Positions 6,690-12,256 of a DNA stretch of 12,256 nt are shown piece by piece. This stretch comes from Comamonadaceae bacterium (GTDB lineage: Bacteria > Pseudomonadota > Gammaproteobacteria > Burkholderiales > Burkholderiaceae_C): positions 1-12,256 of the forward strand of contig CANGZO010000046.1 of NCBI GenBank assembly GCA_947458305.1, read 5' to 3'. The notes beneath the pieces are model-generated. The model did not search any database, had not been told where the DNA came from, and saw nothing but the letters and a program-made list of their open reading frames with translations. The translations under genes were made by a program, and so were the position numbers. Positions within the stretch are counted from its first letter, which is position 1. Each line of letters starts with the position of its first letter.

Positions 6690-8138
6690 ATGACAAACCA
6701 ACTCGACACCAAATCCCAAGCCTGGTCCGCGCTTTTTTCTGAACCCATGAGCGAGTTGGTCAAGCGCTACACCGCCAGCGTGTTCTTCGACAAGCGCCTG
6801 TGGCAGGCCGACATCACCGGCAGCCTGGCCCACGCCGAGATGCTGGCCGCACAAAAGATCATCGCGGCCAGCGACCTGGCCGACATCCAGCGCGGCATGG
6901 CGCAGATCACGCAAGAGATCGAATCCGGCGCTTTTGAGTGGAAGCTCGACCTGGAAGACGTGCACCTGAACATCGAAGCCCGACTGACCCAGCTGGTGGG
7001 CGACGCCGGCAAGCGCCTGCACACCGGCCGCAGCCGGAATGACCAAGTGGCCACCGACGTGCGCCTGTGGCTGCGCAGCGAGATGGACCTGATCATCGAG
7101 TTGCTGGCCGACCTGCAAAAGTCACTGGTCGATGTGGCCGAGCAAAACGTTGAAGTCATCCTGCCCGGCTTTACCCACCTGCAAGTGGCCCAGCCCGTGA
7201 GCTTTGCGCACCACCTGCTGGCTTATGTGGAAATGTTCAGCCGCGATGCCGAGCGCATGAGCGACGTGCGCCGCCGCACCAACCGCCTGCCCCTGGGCAG
7301 CGCCGCCTTGGCCGGCACCACCTACCCGCTGGACCGCGAGCGCGTGGCGCGCACCCTGGGCATGGTCGACGAACACGGCAATGCACAGGTCTGCCAAAAC
7401 AGCCTGGACGGCGTGAGCGACCGCGACTTTGCGATCGAATTCACCGCCGCGGCTAGCCTGTGCATGGTGCACATCAGCCGCTTCTCAGAAGAATTGATTT
7501 TGTGGATGAGCCAGAACTTTGGTTTTGTGCGCATTGCCGACCGATTCACCACCGGCTCGTCGATCATGCCGCAGAAGAAAAACCCCGATGTGCCCGAATT
7601 GGCACGCGGCAAAACTGGCCGCGTCGTCGGCCACCTGATGGGCCTGATCACCCTGATGAAGGGCCAGCCCCTGGCCTACAACAAGGACAACCAGGAAGAC
7701 AAAGAGCCGTTGTTTGACACGGTAGACACCCTCAAAGACACGCTGCGCATCTTCAGTGAAATGGTCGGCGGTCAGGTCAACCCCGCCACAGGCCAAAAAG
7801 AGGGCGGCATCACCGTCAACGCCGCCGCCATGGAAGCCGCCGTGAAAAAGGGCTACGCCACGGCCACCGACTTGGCCGACTATCTGGTCAAAAAAGGCCT
7901 GCCCTTCCGTGACGCGCACGAAGTGGTGGCCCACGCGGTCAAGACCGCACAGGGCCTTGGCGTGGACTTGTCAGAGCTGCCCCTGGAAACCCTGCAAAAG
8001 TTTGACAGCCGCATCGAAGCCGAGGTGTTCGGGCCGCTCAGCCTGCAAGGCTCGCTGAATGCCCGCAACACCTTGGGCGGCACGGCACCTGTGCAAGTTC
8101 GCTTGCAGATTTCAAGGCATCGGGCTCGCTTGGTCTGA
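6690..8138 (+). CDS. argH: Argininosuccinate lyase
   Basis: Catalyses the last step of arginine synthesis, splitting argininosuccinate to arginine and fumarate; a cytosolic homotetramer of the fumarase/aspartase superfamily. The 482-residue product is slightly longer than the usual 455-470. All three superfamily blocks are visible: HTGRSRNDQVATDVRLWLR at about residue 111, GFTHLQVAQPVSFAHH with the general acid/base region at T162-H163, and the signature loop GSSIMPQKKNPD at 289-300 carrying the catalytic serine pair S290-S291. The ATG at 6690 gives the standard N-terminus, with SEPMSELVKRYTASVFFDKRL leading into the first helix bundle. It stands alone, divergent from hemC across a 278-base region that contains the ppc remnant. 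No Shine-Dalgarno sequence precedes it, and a -10-like box ends nine bases upstream. Confidence 0.98.
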   Translation: MTNQLDTKSQAWSALFSEPMSELVKRYTASVFFDKRLWQADITGSLAHAEMLAAQKIIAASDLADIQRGMAQITQEIESGAFEWKLDLEDVHLNIEARLTQLVGDAGKRLHTGRSRNDQVATDVRLWLRSEMDLIIELLADLQKSLVDVAEQNVEVILPGFTHLQVAQPVSFAHHLLAYVEMFSRDAERMSDVRRRTNRLPLGSAALAGTTYPLDRERVARTLGMVDEHGNAQVCQNSLDGVSDRDFAIEFTAAASLCMVHISRFSEELILWMSQNFGFVRIADRFTTGSSIMPQKKNPDVPELARGKTGRVVGHLMGLITLMKGQPLAYNKDNQEDKEPLFDTVDTLKDTLRIFSEMVGGQVNPATGQKEGGITVNAAAMEAAVKKGYATATDLADYLVKKGLPFRDAHEVVAHAVKTAQGLGVDLSELPLETLQKFDSRIEAEVFGPLSLQGSLNARNTLGGTAPVQVRLQISRHRARLV

Positions 8139-8146
8139 GCCTGTAC

Positions 8147-8167
8147 GTCAGTGCGGATCGTGCTGAC
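8147..8167 (+). terminator. Weak hairpin after argH
   Basis: GTCAGTGC (8147-8154) can pair with GTGCTGAC (8160-8167) as an 8-bp stem around a GGATC loop if two G-U pairs are allowed. It begins eight bases after the argH stop, in the 43-base gap before the convergent SRAP gene. No T-run follows directly; the nearest T-rich stretch is 8181-8193, inside the end of the SRAP gene. It is a possible weak terminator or mRNA 3'-end stabiliser. Confidence 0.25.
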
Positions 8168-8181
8168 TTGACCTGCACCTC

Positions 8182-8910
8182 TTATTTCTTTTGAACCGGA
8201 TTGGCCAACAGCAAGTTGGCCGGGTAGGCCCGCATGAACTCGCGGGCTTTTTCAAGCGGGGCGCTGAGCCAAGCACCGTAGCCGCCTTCGTTCAAGATCG
8301 CAGGCATGCGTTTTTCATTGCCGTTTTGGCCATAACGGTTCATCAAAGCGTGGCTGTTGGCGTTCACCGTGAGCAGTGTGAAGCTGATGATGTCTTCATC
8401 GCCTTGGGTCCAGCGCTCCCACAATCCCGCCACCCCCATGGGTTTGCCATCCACCCGTGCAATGCGTGTGGGCACGGCTTTGCGGCTGCGCCAGTCGTCT
8501 TCGAAAAAGGCTTGCATCGGGATGATGCAGCGCTGGCCTTTGAGCCAGGTCTCGCGCGTGGCCGTGGCGGTGCTCATGGTTTCATAACGGGTCACGGCCA
8601 ACTTTGTAGAGCGCAGTTTGGCGTCAGACGCCGACTTGACCCAAGTGGGCACCAGACCAAATTGGCCTTGGGCCAATTCCATCACCAAGGGACTGGCGGG
8701 GGCTGAAACGGGAGCGGCGCCCGCTTCAGGCTCTGTAGCGGTTTCAGGGGCTGGCTCCAGACCTTGTTCTGCCGCCACAAACGTTTTGCGAATGAAAAAA
8801 CCCGGCTGGCGCGGCCAGACTTCTTTGCCCAGCAGGGCTGCGGGCGGGGCGATGCCAAAGGCCTCGGCGTAAAGGTCGGGGCTTTTCAGGCATTCGTATT
8901 GGGTGCTCAT
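8182..8910 (-). CDS. SRAP-family (YedK/HMCES-like) protein lacking catalytic Cys2
   Basis: SRAP proteins protect abasic sites in single-stranded DNA by forming a thiazolidine crosslink through Cys2, exposed when Met1 is removed. This 242-residue product has the family frame: FGLVPTWVKSASDAKL, TRYETM, GQRCIIPMQAFFE, PMGVAGLWERW, FTLLTVNANSHALMNRY and EKRMPAIL. The start chosen, ATG at 8910, gives MSTQYECL, collinear with the usual MC-x-x-Y start, so position 2 is serine (AGC) and the only nearby cysteine is C7. The Asn of the NARxET motif is V106 (VTRYET), and the His of HxRMP is Glu, a change I recall from other betaproteobacterial relatives. E137, matching the catalytic Glu of YedK, is kept. 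Residues about 46-75 are an Ala/Pro/Glu-rich insertion. The open frame runs on to 8988, but those extra 26 residues overlap rluE. No good Shine-Dalgarno sequence. Fold assignment is firm; activity is doubtful. Confidence 0.88.
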   Translation of the reverse strand: MSTQYECLKSPDLYAEAFGIAPPAALLGKEVWPRQPGFFIRKTFVAAEQGLEPAPETATEPEAGAAPVSAPASPLVMELAQGQFGLVPTWVKSASDAKLRSTKLAVTRYETMSTATATRETWLKGQRCIIPMQAFFEDDWRSRKAVPTRIARVDGKPMGVAGLWERWTQGDEDIISFTLLTVNANSHALMNRYGQNGNEKRMPAILNEGGYGAWLSAPLEKAREFMRAYPANLLLANPVQKK

Positions 8911-8912
8911 CC

Positions 8913-8930
8913 GGTCGATGCTAACCGACC
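8913..8930. repeat. Inverted repeat in the SRAP/rluE divergent spacer
   Basis: GGTCG (8913-8917) and CGACC (8926-8930) form a 5-bp inverted repeat around an 8-base centre, two bases upstream of the SRAP start codon. It could be an operator half-site pair or a leader hairpin. It is not the CTGT-N8-ACAG LexA pattern. Five-base arms can arise by chance. Confidence 0.3.
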
Positions 8931-8968
8931 TGATACGCTCAAAGCTCGATGACAAGACTTGCCTGCCC

Positions 8969-9499
8969 ATGCTGATCCGTTTCAACAAGCCCTATGGCGT
9001 GCTCAGCCAGTTCACCCCCGAAGGGCGCTGGCAGGGGCTCAAGGACCACATCGACCTGCCGGGCGTTTATGTGGCAGGCCGCCTGGACGCCGACAGCGAA
9101 GGACTGCTGCTGCTGACCGACGATGGCAAGGAGCAAGCCCGGATTGCCGACCCGCGTTTCAAGATGGAGAAAACCTATTTGGTGCAGGTGGAGGGCGTGG
9201 TGAGCGACCAAGCGCTGACCGCCTTGGCCCGGGGCGTGACGCTCAACGACGGCCCCACCCTGCCCGCCCGCGCCCGTGCGGTACAACCGCCTGCCGACCT
9301 GTGGCCACGCAACCCACCGATTCGCGAACGACAGAGCATTCCCACATCTTGGTTGGAATTGACCATCCGAGAAGGACGCAACCGGCAGGTGCGGCGCATG
9401 ACCGCGGCGGTGGGCTTGCCCACGCTGCGCTTGATCCGCACCGCCGTGGGACCCTACAACCTGGATAGCCTGCCCACCGGAACTTGGCAGCAAGTCTGA
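8969..9499 (+). CDS. rluE: 23S rRNA pseudouridine synthase, RluE type
   Basis: Isomerises a uridine of 23S rRNA (U2457 in E. coli) to pseudouridine in the peptidyl-transferase region. The 176-residue product belongs to the RsuA/RluB/E/F family. It starts MLIRFNKPYGVLSQFTPEGR, close to E. coli RluE, and has the catalytic aspartate D40 in GRLDADSEGLLLLTDDG, the KTYLVQVEG strand and the C-terminal REGNRQVRRM-type motif (here REGRNRQVRRMTAAVG). As in RluE, the N-terminal S4 domain found in RsuA and RluB is absent. The frame is open from 8903, but ATG at 8969 places the conserved FNKPYGVLSQFT at the normal distance; the extra 22 residues look non-coding. No clear Shine-Dalgarno sequence precedes it. 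A 58-base spacer separates it from the divergent SRAP gene. Confidence 0.95.
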   Translation: MLIRFNKPYGVLSQFTPEGRWQGLKDHIDLPGVYVAGRLDADSEGLLLLTDDGKEQARIADPRFKMEKTYLVQVEGVVSDQALTALARGVTLNDGPTLPARARAVQPPADLWPRNPPIRERQSIPTSWLELTIREGRNRQVRRMTAAVGLPTLRLIRTAVGPYNLDSLPTGTWQQV

Positions 9500-9577
9500 G
9501 CCCAGGCCATTGCCTTGCGCCAACGCAACACCGCTGTCCCGCGTCTTCCTGCACAATCGCGCATCTTTCAACCCCCT

Positions 9578-9583
9578 AGGGAA
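9578..9583 (+). promoter_or_regulatory. Ribosome binding site of the nitroreductase gene
   Basis: AGGGAA at 9578-9583 lies five bases before the ATG at 9589, a good Shine-Dalgarno sequence that fixes this start. It stands out because argH, rluE and rluA in this window have none. A CACAAT hexamer at 9552-9557 could be a -10 box, but no convincing -35 is seen. Confidence 0.7.
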
Positions 9584-9588
9584 CCCTC

Positions 9589-10227
9589 ATGTCTGACTTG
9601 CTGAACAAACTCGAATGGCGCTATGCCTGCAAAAAAATGGACCCGACCAAGGTCGTGCCGCAAGACAAAGTCGACCGCATCGTCGAAGCCGCCCGCTTGG
9701 CTCCCACCTCCAGCGGTCTGCAGCCTTTCGAAATCTTCGTGGTGACCAACCCCGCCGTGCGCGAGCAGATTAAGCCCAAGGCTTGGGGCCAGGGCCAGAT
9801 CACCGACGGCTCGCACCTGCTGGTGTTTGCCGCATGGGACAACTACACGGCCGAGCGCATCAACATGATGTTTGACATGACCAACGCGCAGCGCGGCGGC
9901 ACCAACGAAGGCTGGGAAAACTACCGCCAGATGTTGTTGAAAAATTACCCAGCCCGCACGCCCGAGGTGAACTACGAACACGCGGCGCGTCAGGCTTACA
10001 TCGGCTTGGGCGCTGCCTTGATCGCCGCCGCTTTCGAAGAAGTGGACGCCACGCCGATGGAAGGTTTTGACCCCAAAGCCGTGGACGAAATTTTGGGCCT
10101 GAGCGCTCGCGGCCTGCGCAGCGTGGTCATCGTGCCGCTGGGTTACCGCGCAGCCGAAGGCGATTGGCTGGCGAACCTGAAAAAAGTGCGCCGCCCCACA
10201 GCGCAGTTCGTGACCGAAGTCAAATAA
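9589..10227 (+). CDS. NfsB-like nitroreductase family flavoprotein
   Basis: A predicted FMN-dependent NAD(P)H oxidoreductase of the NfsB/nitroreductase family, acting in the cytosol on nitroaromatics, quinones or similar acceptors; the physiological substrate cannot be read from sequence. The product is 212 residues, against about 217 for E. coli NfsB, and is collinear with it. R11 and K15 (RYACKKMD) match the FMN-phosphate-binding N-terminal motif, APTSSGLQPF (39-48) is the second FMN loop, YIGLGAALIAAAFEEVDATPMEGFD resembles the dimer-interface helix and PIEGFD motif, and RGLRSVVIVPLGYR is the C-terminal FMN-binding strand. It is preceded by a good ribosome site and followed by two tandem hairpins, so it is probably monocistronic. 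rluE ends 89 bases upstream on the same strand; read-through is possible. Confidence 0.93.
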   Translation: MSDLLNKLEWRYACKKMDPTKVVPQDKVDRIVEAARLAPTSSGLQPFEIFVVTNPAVREQIKPKAWGQGQITDGSHLLVFAAWDNYTAERINMMFDMTNAQRGGTNEGWENYRQMLLKNYPARTPEVNYEHAARQAYIGLGAALIAAAFEEVDATPMEGFDPKAVDEILGLSARGLRSVVIVPLGYRAAEGDWLANLKKVRRPTAQFVTEVK

Positions 10228-10234
10228 AGGTCAC

Positions 10235-10251
10235 GCCCGCTGATGGCGGGC
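10235..10251 (+). terminator. First of two tandem hairpins after the nitroreductase gene
   Basis: GCCCGC (10235-10240) pairs perfectly with GCGGGC (10246-10251) around a TGATG loop, seven bases after the stop codon. No T-run follows, so alone it is more likely a transcript-end stabiliser or pause hairpin than a terminator. Confidence 0.45.
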
Positions 10252-10265
10252 AGGCTTGATACCCC

Positions 10266-10298
10266 CACAAAGCCGCAGATTCTGCGGCTTTGTGCTTT
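10266..10298 (+). terminator. Strong terminator hairpin after the nitroreductase gene
   Basis: A perfect 13-bp stem, CACAAAGCCGCAG (10266-10278) with CTGCGGCTTTGTG (10282-10294), closes on a three-base ATT loop and is followed by CTTT. The near-complete symmetry means it can fold on either strand. The T-tail is short, but the stem includes TTT. It separates the nitroreductase transcript from the 46-residue protein gene, which starts 46 bases later. Confidence 0.8.
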
Positions 10299-10344
10299 AA
10301 CATCAAGGGCTTCCCAAGCCGGGATGTCAACCCAAGGAACGAAC

Positions 10345-10485
10345 ATGGCCAAAGGCGAACAACGCAGCAACAAAATGGCCAAGAAGCCAAAGAAGGACAC
10401 CGCGCCCCCCAAGACCTTCACGTCCGACCGTCCCATGGCCCCAACCACCTTTGTGGCCCCACGCGGCAAGGTCAAAGACAAGTGA
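10345..10485 (+). CDS. Small lysine-rich protein of unknown function (46 aa)
   Basis: The product begins MAKGEQRSNKMAKKPKKD and ends VAPRGKVKDK. It has ten Lys and three Arg against four acidic residues, is strongly basic and probably unstructured, with a Pro/Thr-rich middle. I recall short MAKG-x-x-RSNKE-x-KKPK proteins as recurrent hypothetical proteins in Burkholderiales, so I take it as real, but no function is known to me. The start is fixed by AAGGAAC about five bases upstream of ATG 10345. The frame is open further upstream (ATG at 10324 and earlier), but that part overlaps the terminator. It lies 40 bases before rluA on the same strand and may be co-transcribed with it. The charge suggests nucleic-acid or ribosome contact; this is inference only. 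Confidence 0.75.
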   Translation: MAKGEQRSNKMAKKPKKDTAPPKTFTSDRPMAPTTFVAPRGKVKDK

Positions 10486-10525
10486 TTTTTTCGGCTGCGC
10501 GCACTGCTCGCCTGGCCTGCCCTGC

Positions 10526-11203
10526 ATGATCCCGATCCACGAAGACGAGCACCTGCTGGTGCTGGAAAAACCCAGCGGTTTGTTGTCGGTGCCTGGTCGT
10601 GGCCCAGACAAGCAAGATTGCCTGTCCAAACGGGTGCAAGACCGCTACCCCGACGCCCTGATCGTGCACCGCTTGGACCAAGACACCTCGGGCCTGCTGC
10701 TCATGGCCCGAGGCATCGAAGCCCAGCGCCGCCTGAGCAAGCTGTTTGAAACGCGCCAGGTCAAAAAACGCTACGTGGCGGTCGTCACTGGGCAGCCAGA
10801 ACAAACCCAAGCAGCTGAGTTGCCAGACGAAGGCGGCTGGCGCACCATCGAAGGCCCCATCCTGCTCGACTGGGAACGCCGCCCGCTGCACATCATCCAT
10901 CCCGATGGCAAAGCCAGCCGCAGCCGCTGGCGTGCGCTGCAAACCAGCAACAGCGCCAGCCTGATTGAGCTCGAGCCCGTCACAGGCCGCACCCACCAGC
11001 TGCGCGTGCACATGCAAAGCATGGGCCACCCCATGTTGGGCGACTCGCTGTACGCGCCGCCAGAGATCAAGGCACTCAGCCCCCGCTTGCTGCTGCACGC
11101 GCAAGAGCTGGCCTTTGTGCACCCGTTCACCGAGCAAGCCCTGACATTCAAGGCCCCGGTGCAATGGTCGGCCGTGGCGCCATTCATCACACCCCAACTC
11201 TGA
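10526..11203 (+). CDS. rluA: RluA-family pseudouridine synthase
   Basis: Predicted to convert uridine to pseudouridine in tRNA (position 32) and/or 23S rRNA (U746), as E. coli RluA does. The 225-residue product is RluA-sized and lacks the S4 domain of RluC/RluD. It carries LEKPSGLLSVPGR (13-25), nearly identical to E. coli RluA, the catalytic aspartate D51 in VHRLDQDTSGLLLMA, KKRYVAVVTG, and the C-terminal block ELEPVTGRTHQLRVHMQSMGHP then LLLHAQELAF. ATG at 10526 gives the usual short N-terminus MIPIHEDEHLLVLEKPSG. The frame stays open back to 10451, but this would overlap the upstream small gene and use a TTG. No Shine-Dalgarno sequence is seen, so coupling to the small gene 40 bases upstream is possible. 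Its stop is 4 bp from the convergent transporter gene. Confidence 0.93.
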   Translation: MIPIHEDEHLLVLEKPSGLLSVPGRGPDKQDCLSKRVQDRYPDALIVHRLDQDTSGLLLMARGIEAQRRLSKLFETRQVKKRYVAVVTGQPEQTQAAELPDEGGWRTIEGPILLDWERRPLHIIHPDGKASRSRWRALQTSNSASLIELEPVTGRTHQLRVHMQSMGHPMLGDSLYAPPEIKALSPRLLLHAQELAFVHPFTEQALTFKAPVQWSAVAPFITPQL

Positions 11204-11207
11204 GCGC

Positions 11208-12107
11208 TCAGGTTTTGCGTGCGCCTTGAACACGCGCCGACACCACGCCGCACAACACCACCAAGCCCATGCCCGTGAGGGCCAGCGCGTCTGGGATGTG
11301 GTCAAACAGCCACCAGCCCATGAGCGTGGAAAAGCCCACTGCGGTGTAGAGAAAAGGCGAGACCACCGAGGCTGGGGCTTTGGAAAAAGCCACGATCAGC
11401 AGGTATTGGCCCAGCGTGGCGGCCAGACCTACCAAGAGCAGCAGCCCCCATTCCTGCAGGCTTTGCGGCGTGACCCAAGCGTTGAAAACCAGCAGCGTGC
11501 TCACGGCCCAACCCACCCAACCGGTGTAGAGCTGCATCACGGCCGGGTCTTCGGTGCGCGTCATGTGGCTGGTCACGGCCTGAAACACGGCGTAAGTCAG
11601 CACCACCGTGAGCGCCATCCAGCCGACCGAGCTGTCGACCTGCCCGCCTGGGCGGATGACCAGCAATGCCCCGATCAGCCCGCCCACCACCATGAGCCAG
11701 CGCAGCGGCGAGACTTGTTCCTTCATGACAAAGCGGGCCAGAGCAGTGAGCACCAAGGGCGTGAGCATGATGGTGGCGGTGAACTCGGCCACAGGCATGC
11801 GCTGCAGGCAGTAAAAGGCCAGCAAGCTGCAAGACACCATGAGCAAGCCGCGCAGCAACTGCCAGCGCAGGCTGTGGGTGCGCCACATGGCCCGCCCCCG
11901 CACCGGGGCCAACACCATGGTGGTGCCCAAGGCCTGCACCGCGTAACGAAACCACAGCACCATCACCGGGGACACGCTGAGCAAAACCCATTGGCTGGTG
12001 GCGTCGCTGAAGCTCAAACTGGCCATGGCCAGTACGGCAAAGACGATACCGGGCCCCATCCAACGGGCTTGGGCAGATGGCGCTGGGCGGTGCTGTGGCT
12101 TGGTCAA
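11208..12107 (-). CDS. EamA/DMT-superfamily membrane transporter
   Basis: A predicted inner-membrane drug/metabolite transporter of the EamA (RhaT-like, S-adenosylmethionine/threonine exporter-related) group; the substrate is unknown. About ten hydrophobic segments are visible in two repeats. The first half includes GIVFAVLAMASLSFSDATS, VMVLWFRYAVQALGTTMVL, RGLLMVSCSLLAFYCLQRM and FTATIMLTPLVLTALARFVM. The second half has VGWMALTVVLTYAVFQAVTS, LLLLVGLAATLGQYLLIVAF, SPFLYTAVGFSTLMGWWLF and ALTGMGLVVLCGVVSARVQG. The start is uncertain. TTG at 12107 gives MTKPQHRPAPSAQARWMG and about 299 residues, typical for the family. ATG at 12059 would start directly at the first helix. ATG at 12221 adds a Cys-rich stretch with rare AGA/ATA codons that looks non-coding. 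None has a clear ribosome site. The stop is 4 bp from that of rluA. Confidence 0.88.
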   Translation of the reverse strand: MTKPQHRPAPSAQARWMGPGIVFAVLAMASLSFSDATSQWVLLSVSPVMVLWFRYAVQALGTTMVLAPVRGRAMWRTHSLRWQLLRGLLMVSCSLLAFYCLQRMPVAEFTATIMLTPLVLTALARFVMKEQVSPLRWLMVVGGLIGALLVIRPGGQVDSSVGWMALTVVLTYAVFQAVTSHMTRTEDPAVMQLYTGWVGWAVSTLLVFNAWVTPQSLQEWGLLLLVGLAATLGQYLLIVAFSKAPASVVSPFLYTAVGFSTLMGWWLFDHIPDALALTGMGLVVLCGVVSARVQGARKT

Positions 12108-12256
12108 GAGGTCATCCAAATCTGTACCGATCGATCTTGGCACAGCAGACTGACAACATCTGTCGCATATGCCCAGCAGGCCCAGCACAAACATCCGACA
12201 CACACAAACGCCTTGAGCCATGTGAAATGAACCAGGGCCGCTACACTCGCGAATCA

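Noticed and set aside
6485..6763. 92-codon - strand open frame covering the hemC-argH spacer
   Set aside because: It runs antisense to the ppc remnant and into argH, and no family is recognised.
11226..12230. Long + strand open frame (334 codons) opposite the transporter gene
   Set aside because: His/Gln/Arg-rich low-complexity product, the usual mirror of a hydrophobic membrane protein; the opposite strand has clear transmembrane repeats.
12108..12256. Extension of the transporter to ATG 12221, or another gene at the right edge
   Set aside because: The stretch has rare codons (AGA, ATA, TGT pairs), no ribosome site and no membrane or soluble motif; nothing else recognisable lies in these bases.

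Overview
The window reads as chromosomal housekeeping DNA of a betaproteobacterium, most likely a Burkholderiales member of the Comamonadaceae type. The basis is protein style (an RNase E with a long Arg/Glu-rich tail, a hemC-hemD-hemX-hemY cluster, RluE and RluA relatives) together with moderately high GC and dense packing. Species cannot be named from the sequence alone. No tRNA, rRNA, CRISPR array, insertion sequence or phage gene was seen.

Layout. (1) 1-2154, + strand: the 3' two-thirds of rne (RNase E), entering the window already inside the catalytic domain. It ends at a strong hairpin terminator (2181-2212), A-rich on one side and T-rich on the other, so it can serve both convergent transcripts. 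(2) 2271-6411, - strand: the tightly packed operon hemC-hemD-hemX-hemY (4-bp overlaps or gaps of a few bases). HemC and HemD make uroporphyrinogen III for haem, sirohaem and cobalamin; HemX and HemY are membrane-anchored companions. (3) 6412-6689: the longest gene-free stretch. It holds a decayed C-terminal remnant of phosphoenolpyruvate carboxylase (ppc), then a short putative promoter for argH. (4) 6690-8138, + strand: argH, last step of arginine synthesis. (5) 8182-8910, - strand: a SRAP/YedK-family protein with a substituted catalytic Cys2, divergent from rluE (8969-9499, +). (6) 9589-10227, +: an NfsB-like nitroreductase, followed by two tandem hairpins. (7) 10345-11203, +: a 46-residue lysine-rich protein and rluA. 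(8) 11208-12107, -: an EamA/DMT-type transporter, convergent with rluA with only 4 bp between the stops.

Functionally, three separate units concern RNA (rne for decay and processing, rluE and rluA for pseudouridylation), one is tetrapyrrole synthesis, one is arginine synthesis, and one may relate to abasic-site repair. No new multigene system is evident. The items most worth a second look are the ppc fossil between hemC and argH, and the SRAP protein whose DNA-crosslinking cysteine is replaced by serine.
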